From positions 1 to 10,503 of the forward strand of contig JBKBLE010000041.1 in assembly GCA_046296655.1 (NCBI GenBank): 10,503 nt of DNA, given 5' to 3'. A program made the position numbers and the translations under genes. Shown here piece by piece: positions 7,576-10,503 of the stretch (position 1 is the first letter of the stretch; every line of letters starts with the position of its first letter). The stretch comes from Cloacibacterium sp046296655 (GTDB taxonomy: Bacteria > Bacteroidota > Bacteroidia > Flavobacteriales > Weeksellaceae). The notes under the pieces were generated by a model. That model made no database searches, had not been told where the DNA came from, and saw only the letters and a program-made list of their open reading frames with translations.

Positions 7576-7594
7576 GATATCGCCACTTCGTGGC
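7576..7594 (+). repeat. REP hairpin F, right outer
   Basis: GATATC (7576-7581) is followed by GCCAC-TTC-GTGGC (7582-7594), the same stem-loop as hairpin D 68 nt earlier. It ends 41 nt before the rsmE start codon, so it lies in the leader or promoter region of that gene. Confidence 0.75.
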
Positions 7595-7635
7595 TTATTA
7601 CAAGTACAAAACATTTCAAAAATATTTAAAATAAA

Positions 7636-8331
7636 ATGAAACTTTTCTTTGGCGAAATTATTCCAGATGTAAAAATTAATGACGAAGAGCAACAGCACAT
7701 TGTGAAAGTTCTTCGTATGAAAGAAGGCGAAGAAATCTTTGTGACGGATGGAAAAGGAAATCTCGCCAAAGGAAACCTCGTTTTTGAAGGGAAAAAAGCC
7801 AGTCTGAACGTTACGGAAGTTCAAGAATATTTCCCGAATCTTACCAAACAATTGCATATTGCGATTGCTCCTACCAAAAACATCGACAGAATTGAATTTT
7901 TTGTTGAAAAAGCAACAGAAATGGGCATTTCTGAAATTACCATTCTGAATACTGAAAAGACAGAACGTAAAAATCTGAACATCGACAAACTCAGAAAACA
8001 AGCTGTTGCAGCCTCTAAACAAAGTTTAAGATTCTTCTTTCCAAAAATTAATGATGTTACGAAATTATCAGATTTTATTAAAAATGTAAATCCAGAAATG
8101 ACTTTTGTGGCTCATTGCGATGTTGCTTTTGAACGCATCAACCTTAGTGAAATTCCAGAATTGACCAATCCTACTTTCCTTATTGGTCCAGAAGGTGATT
8201 TTTCCAAAAAAGAAATTAAAATGTTAGCGGAAAAAGGCATTAAAGCCGTTTCACTGGGACACCAAAGATTAAGAACAGAAACCGCAGGGATTTTCGTAGC
8301 TGCGTGGAATTATTTTAAGTCGATTTCTTAA
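7636..8331 (+). CDS. rsmE: 16S rRNA (uracil(1498)-N3)-methyltransferase RsmE
   Basis: RsmE methylates N3 of U1498 in helix 44 of 16S rRNA, using S-adenosylmethionine, in the assembled 30S subunit. The 231-residue product has the usual length. An N-terminal PUA-like domain (about 1-70) contains QQHIVKVLRMKEGEEI (19-34). A SPOUT domain follows, with IAIAPTKNIDRIEFFVEKATEMG (76-98) including the conserved EKATE(L/M)G, the knot motif LIGPEGDFS (182-190), and the SAM-loop motif SLGHQRLRTETAGI (206-219). The family's EQS(G/N)R block appears here as SKQSLR, a variant that does not look disabling. The ATG at 7636 gives MKLFFGE and is preceded by A-rich sequence. It lies just past the right hairpin array and is convergent with trmH. 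The conserved blocks make the assignment firm. Confidence 0.95.
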   Translation: MKLFFGEIIPDVKINDEEQQHIVKVLRMKEGEEIFVTDGKGNLAKGNLVFEGKKASLNVTEVQEYFPNLTKQLHIAIAPTKNIDRIEFFVEKATEMGISEITILNTEKTERKNLNIDKLRKQAVAASKQSLRFFFPKINDVTKLSDFIKNVNPEMTFVAHCDVAFERINLSEIPELTNPTFLIGPEGDFSKKEIKMLAEKGIKAVSLGHQRLRTETAGIFVAAWNYFKSIS

Positions 8332-8455
8332 GAGTTAATCGTGATTTTTTTCCTTCGGAAAAGTGAATTTTAAAAATTTTCTCGCTGATTCAGCAGATTT
8401 AGTAAATTCTCTTTAGCGGAGAATTATTGATATTTCATCAGCGTAATCTGCCGGA
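8332..8455. other. Convergent intergenic gap with several small palindromes
   Basis: The gap between the facing 3' ends of rsmE and trmH is 124 nt. It contains TTTTCC-TTC-GGAAAA (8348-8362), GCTGA-T-TCAGC (8384-8394), AATTCTC...GAGAATT (8405-8411 with 8419-8425), and the strings GCAGATT (8394-8400) and ATCAGCGTAATCTGC (8437-8451). None has a proper T-tail for a classical intrinsic terminator. One or more may still slow convergent transcription. The AATCTGC and ATCAGC strings look like degenerate dispersed intergenic repeats. Confidence 0.4.
8348..8362 (+). repeat. TTC-loop hairpin after rsmE, possible degenerate REP
   Basis: TTTTCC and GGAAAA pair around a TTC loop, 16 nt past the rsmE stop. 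It is preceded by GTGATTT, which recalls the GATTTC that leads hairpins D and F. The loop is the same TTC. The C-G content and spacing differ, so the relationship is tentative. A T-run precedes the stem rather than following it, which argues against an ordinary terminator. Confidence 0.3.
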
Positions 8456-9121
8456 CTAACCTTTCAAAAACCTTTCCAAAAGTTCTTCGCCACTTCTGAT
8501 GGAATTTACTGTCCATCTGATTTTCATTTCCAGTAATTTTTCTTCGGACAATTTATAATCAATTCCAGATTTCATGAGCTTTTGCTTCAATTCGTACATA
8601 CAAATTGCTGCGGCAACAGACACATTAAAACTCTTAGTAAAACCATACATGGGAATGGCCAAAGTTTCGTCTGCAAAATCTAAAATTTCATCAGAAACGC
8701 CTTCTAATTCTGTCCCAAAAACCAGCGCAATCGGTTCTTTTACTTCGTAATCAGGCAACATGGTTGCATTATTCTCTGGAGAAACCGCCAAAATTTTATA
8801 ACCTCTGTTTTTGATTTCCTTTAAAGAATCTAAATTATTAGGCATTTTTTCTACTCTTACCCAAGTTTCTGCACCTTTCGTCACCTTCAAATTTGGGTTG
8901 AAAACATTTTCTTCTTCCAAAGCAACCACGTGATGAAAACCGCAAGCTTCCACACTTCTTACAATCGCTGCTGCATTACGGAACTGATACACATCTTCCA
9001 TCACGGGAAGCACAAAATCTGAACTTTCCTGAGAAAAATGCTCTATTTTTCTCAATCTTTCATCGGTAAGAAATTGTTTTAGATAATCAAAAGTTTCTTG
9101 AAGTCTGTTTTTAGGAATCAT
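8456..9121 (-). CDS. trmH: TrmH/SpoU-family RNA 2'-O-methyltransferase
   Basis: This SPOUT-class enzyme uses S-adenosylmethionine to methylate a ribose 2'-OH, most likely G18 in the D-loop of tRNAs. From the ATG at 9121 the product has 221 residues, close to TrmH length, and starts MIPKNRLQETFDYL. SpoU motif 1 is VYQFRNAAAIVRSVEACGF (about 44-62) with the catalytic-type Asn and Arg, motif 2 is LVFGTELEGVSDEI (about 133-146), and motif 3 is IPMYGFTKSFNVSVAAAI (about 156-173). The VTKGAETWVRVEK block (about 79-91) also recalls TrmH. The open frame extends five codons further to a TTG at 9136, but the ATG gives the normal N-terminus and is preferred. The C-terminal 35 residues are a charged helix-like tail. 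It converges on rsmE and diverges from ansA. Family membership is firm; G18 specificity is inferred from overall likeness. Confidence 0.88.
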   Translation of the reverse strand: MIPKNRLQETFDYLKQFLTDERLRKIEHFSQESSDFVLPVMEDVYQFRNAAAIVRSVEACGFHHVVALEEENVFNPNLKVTKGAETWVRVEKMPNNLDSLKEIKNRGYKILAVSPENNATMLPDYEVKEPIALVFGTELEGVSDEILDFADETLAIPMYGFTKSFNVSVAAAICMYELKQKLMKSGIDYKLSEEKLLEMKIRWTVNSIRSGEELLERFLKG

Positions 9122-9148
9122 TTGGCAAAATTGCAAATATTTTAGAAA

Positions 9149-9173
9149 TTAACTTTAAATTTTTAACTTTAAA
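9149..9173 (+). promoter_or_regulatory. Tandem TTAACTTTAAA in the trmH-ansA divergent promoter region
   Basis: TTAACTTTAAA occurs at 9149-9159 and again at 9163-9173, a 14-nt period, inside the 86-nt gap between the divergent start codons. Each copy contains TAACTTTA, close to the Bacteroidota -7 box TAnnTTTG. The copies end 48 and 34 nt before the ansA ATG. They may be alternative promoter boxes or a paired binding site. No good -33 element was found at standard spacing. Confidence 0.3.
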
Positions 9174-9207
9174 GTCTGAAAAATTATAAAAAAAAAGAAA
9201 ATTTTAC

Positions 9208-10233
9208 ATGAAAAGAAAAGTCCTCATCATATACACAGGCGGAACCATAGGAATGGAGAAAGATTATGAAACCAATAGTCTTCGCGCTTTTGATTTCAAT
9301 CATATTTTCAATAAAATCCCCGAGATGAATTTGCTTGAATGTGAAGTAAGCGTTCATCAGTTTTCAGTACCTTTGGATTCATCAGATGTAGGACCAGAAG
9401 AATGGAAGGAAATCGCTCAACTGATTGAAAAAAATTATAACCTTTTTGATGGATTCTTGATTCTTCACGGAACAGATACGATGGCTTATACTGCTTCTGC
9501 ACTGAGTTTCATGCTTAAAAATTTAAGAAAACCTGTAATTTTGACGGGTTCACAATTGCCAATCGGGGATTTAAGAACTGATGCCAAAGAAAATTTGCTC
9601 ACCAGTCTTTATTACGCCAGTTTATATCAAAATGATGAAGCGGTGGTACAAGAAGTGGCGCTCTATTTCGAATATAAACTATTGAGAGGAAACCGCTGTT
9701 TAAAATATTCTGCCGAGAATTTCGATGCATTTATCAGTCCAAATTACCCAATTTTAGGAGAATCTGGCGTTCACTTGAAAGTGGAAGAAGCCATGCTCTA
9801 CAGAACGCCTCATCAAGAAGATTTTTCGGTGGATTTACATTTGAATGACAGCATTCTTTTGTGGAGAATTTTCCCTGGAATCAATTTAGAAAGTTTGCCT
9901 CAAATTCCCAAAATCAAGGTTTTAATTCTTCAAGTTTTCGGTTCTGGAACAATTTTTAGCAATAAAAAAACGGAAGAAGTCCTTCAAAAAATCAGAAATA
10001 ACGGAACTGAAATCGTGGTGATTTCTCAATGTGTTTCTGGTGGAATAAGCATCGGGAAATACAATAACAGTAACATTTTCAAAAAGATTGGCGCAATAAG
10101 CGGTCATGACATCACTGCCGAAAGTGCCTTGGCAAAAGCCATGCATTTAATTGATAATCCAAATTACTCAGGTGATTTTGCTGAAAATTTTAAGAAAAAT
10201 CTGCGTGGAGAAATTTCGGAAATTGAAGAATAA
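9208..10233 (+). CDS. ansA: Type I (cytoplasmic) L-asparaginase
   Basis: The enzyme hydrolyses L-asparagine to L-aspartate and ammonia. The 341-residue protein has no signal peptide, fitting the cytoplasmic type I (AnsA) form rather than the periplasmic type II form. The first active-site block is YTGGTIGM (9-16) with the nucleophile Thr13. Ser59-Asp60 in LDSSD is the likely substrate-binding pair. The second block is ILHGTDTMAYTASALSF (85-101) with Thr89-Asp90. The basic residue of the catalytic set is probably Lys166 in RGNRCLK (160-166). PVILTGSQLPIGDLRTDAKEN (109-129) and FDAFISPNYP (172-181) are also family blocks. QCVSGGISIGKY (274-285) carries a Cys near the place of the allosteric-site Cys of the E. 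coli type I enzyme, so cooperative control is possible but unproven. The ATG at 9208 fits the family start. It diverges from trmH, and a tRNA gene begins 23 nt past its stop. Confidence 0.94.
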   Translation: MKRKVLIIYTGGTIGMEKDYETNSLRAFDFNHIFNKIPEMNLLECEVSVHQFSVPLDSSDVGPEEWKEIAQLIEKNYNLFDGFLILHGTDTMAYTASALSFMLKNLRKPVILTGSQLPIGDLRTDAKENLLTSLYYASLYQNDEAVVQEVALYFEYKLLRGNRCLKYSAENFDAFISPNYPILGESGVHLKVEEAMLYRTPHQEDFSVDLHLNDSILLWRIFPGINLESLPQIPKIKVLILQVFGSGTIFSNKKTEEVLQKIRNNGTEIVVISQCVSGGISIGKYNNSNIFKKIGAISGHDITAESALAKAMHLIDNPNYSGDFAENFKKNLRGEISEIEE

Positions 10234-10237
10234 ATTT

Positions 10238-10245
10238 TACCTTTG
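10238..10245 (+). promoter_or_regulatory. -7 promoter box for tRNA-Ser
   Basis: TACCTTTG is an exact match to the Bacteroidota -7 consensus TAnnTTTG and ends 11 nt before the first base of the tRNA. The implied start site is around 10249-10252, giving a leader of only a few nucleotides. No TTG sits at ideal -33 spacing; the nearest AT-rich candidate overlaps the end of ansA. The box gives the tRNA its own promoter independent of ansA. Confidence 0.6.
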
Positions 10246-10256
10246 CCATCTGAAAA

Positions 10257-10343
10257 AGAAAGGTGTCCGAGTGGTTGAAGGAGCTACCCTGGAAAGGTAG
10301 TATACGGGTAACTGTATCGAGGGTTCGAATCCCTTCCTTTCTG
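10257..10343 (+). tRNA. tRNA-Ser (anticodon GGA)
   Basis: The 87-nt sequence folds as a class II tRNA. The acceptor stem pairs AGAAAGG (10257-10263) with CCTTTCT (10336-10342), and the discriminator is G10343. The D stem is TCC/GGA, as is usual for serine tRNAs. The anticodon stem is CTACC/GGTAG, with loop CTGGAAA and anticodon GGA at 10291-10293, reading UCC and UCU codons. The long variable arm pairs ATAC with GTAT. The T arm is GAGGG-TTCGAAT-CCCTT. The 3' CCA is not encoded (CAA follows), so it must be added by the CCA-adding enzyme. It has its own promoter box and a strong terminator, so it appears to be a single-gene unit. Confidence 0.97.
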
Positions 10344-10366
10344 CAATACGAAATACATATTTCATT

Positions 10367-10410
10367 AAAACCCTTTAAAATGTACGTTTTAAAGGGTTTT
10401 TTGTTTTATG
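10367..10410 (+). terminator. Strong intrinsic terminator after tRNA-Ser
   Basis: AAAACCCTTTAAAA (10367-10380) and TTTTAAAGGGTTTT (10387-10400) form a perfect 14-bp stem around the 6-nt loop TGTACG. TTGTTTTATG follows, so the RNA ends in a U-rich tract. It lies 23 nt past the tRNA. The A-run on the other side of the stem means it can also act on the - strand, where it would end the possible gene entering from the right edge. Confidence 0.9.
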
Positions 10411-10436
10411 TAATATCATAAATAACTAGTCACTCC

Positions 10437-10503
10437 TTAACAAGCCGCCATTTTCAGTTTTTCGTTAAGAATATTCCGATTAAAGAGCAGGCGGATAAGG
10501 TTT
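10437..10503 (-). CDS. Possible 3' end of an unidentified gene, cut by the window edge
   Basis: On the - strand a frame stays open from the window edge to a TAA at 10437-10439, giving about 21 residues that end RNILNEKLKMAAC. The sequence is somewhat richer in G and C (for example CCGCCTGCTC on that strand) than the intergenic DNA beside it, which hints at coding sequence. The fragment is too short to name. A C-terminus of a transposase or other accessory gene is possible, since tRNA flanks are common insertion places, but that is a guess. The terminator at 10367-10400 would suit its 3' end. Confidence 0.3.
   Translation of the reverse strand, partial: NLIRLLFNRNILNEKLKMAAC

Larger units (their letters stand above)
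6956..7594 (+). mobile_element. RAYT locus: IS200-like transposase flanked by inverted REP arrays
   Basis: The unit is a Y1-type transposase gene (7057-7509) bracketed by two three-hairpin arrays in opposite orientation. Reading outward from the gene, each side has a 13-nt hairpin with a 5-bp stem, a 24-nt spacer, a larger CAAAG...CTTTG hairpin, an 11-nt linker, and a second 13-nt hairpin. The linkers read CTATTGATTTC on the left and CTAATGATATC on the right. The arrays are 80 and 81 nt long. There are no long terminal inverted repeats or obvious target duplication, as expected for HUH transposases, which recognise hairpins. RAYTs are generally single-copy domesticated relatives of IS200/IS605 that sit between oppositely oriented REPs, and this locus fits that pattern. 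The outer limits are set by the hairpins, so true element boundaries are uncertain. Confidence 0.75.

Noticed and set aside
6956..7594. CRISPR array
   Set aside because: The repeated units are short hairpins in inverted arrangement around a transposase, with no regular direct repeats and spacers and no cas genes.
6956..7594. Complete IS605-type element with tnpB
   Set aside because: Only a Y1 transposase is present; no RuvC-like TnpB frame occurs anywhere in the window.
7558..8022. 154-codon - strand open frame overlapping rsmE
   Set aside because: It is the antisense shadow of rsmE, rich in Phe and Asn, and rsmE has clear catalytic motifs.
8405..8425. AATTCTC...GAGAATT hairpin as a terminator for rsmE or trmH
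   Set aside because: A 7-nt loop, an AT-rich stem and no T-run on either strand make it unconvincing; it is mentioned only within the intergenic entry.

Overview
The window is AT-rich bacterial chromosome, most likely from a flavobacterium of the Weeksellaceae type (Chryseobacterium or Cloacibacterium-like). The grounds are the long Bacteroidota form of TamB, the lack of Shine-Dalgarno sequences before the genes, -7 promoter boxes of the TAnnTTTG type (clearest before the tRNA gene), and protein matches to flavobacterial families. The genus is an inference from sequence style, not a search result.

Layout, left to right. Positions 1-140 are non-coding, with one short hairpin and a weak candidate terminator. 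A 1590-residue TamB-type envelope protein runs leftwards (141-4913). The t6A-tRNA enzyme gene tsaD runs rightwards from 4919, so the two start codons are only 5 bp apart and each gene's promoter must lie at or inside the other gene. Next is a YedI/DUF808 multi-pass membrane protein (6021-6902). After it comes a compact REP-associated IS200-like transposase (RAYT, 7057-7509) flanked by two mirror-image arrays of three hairpins each. rsmE (16S rRNA m3U1498 methyltransferase) follows on the + strand and faces a TrmH/SpoU-family RNA 2'-O-methyltransferase on the - strand. A type I cytoplasmic L-asparaginase diverges from trmH. The window ends with tRNA-Ser(GGA), a textbook intrinsic terminator, and a possible 3' end of a gene entering from the right on the - strand.

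How the genes fit together. Three housekeeping genes act on translation RNA: tsaD modifies tRNA A37, rsmE methylates 16S rRNA, and trmH probably methylates tRNA G18. A serine tRNA gene is also present. tamB serves outer-membrane biogenesis and ansA serves amino-acid catabolism. They form short or single-gene transcription units in alternating orientations rather than one operon.

The most notable structure is the RAYT locus. The left array (6956-7035) and right array (7514-7594) are inverted relative to each other and have the same three-hairpin order and the same 24-nt and 11-nt spacings. Several stem pairs differ between copies yet still pair, which points to selection on the structure. The rest of the window is ordinary conserved chromosome.
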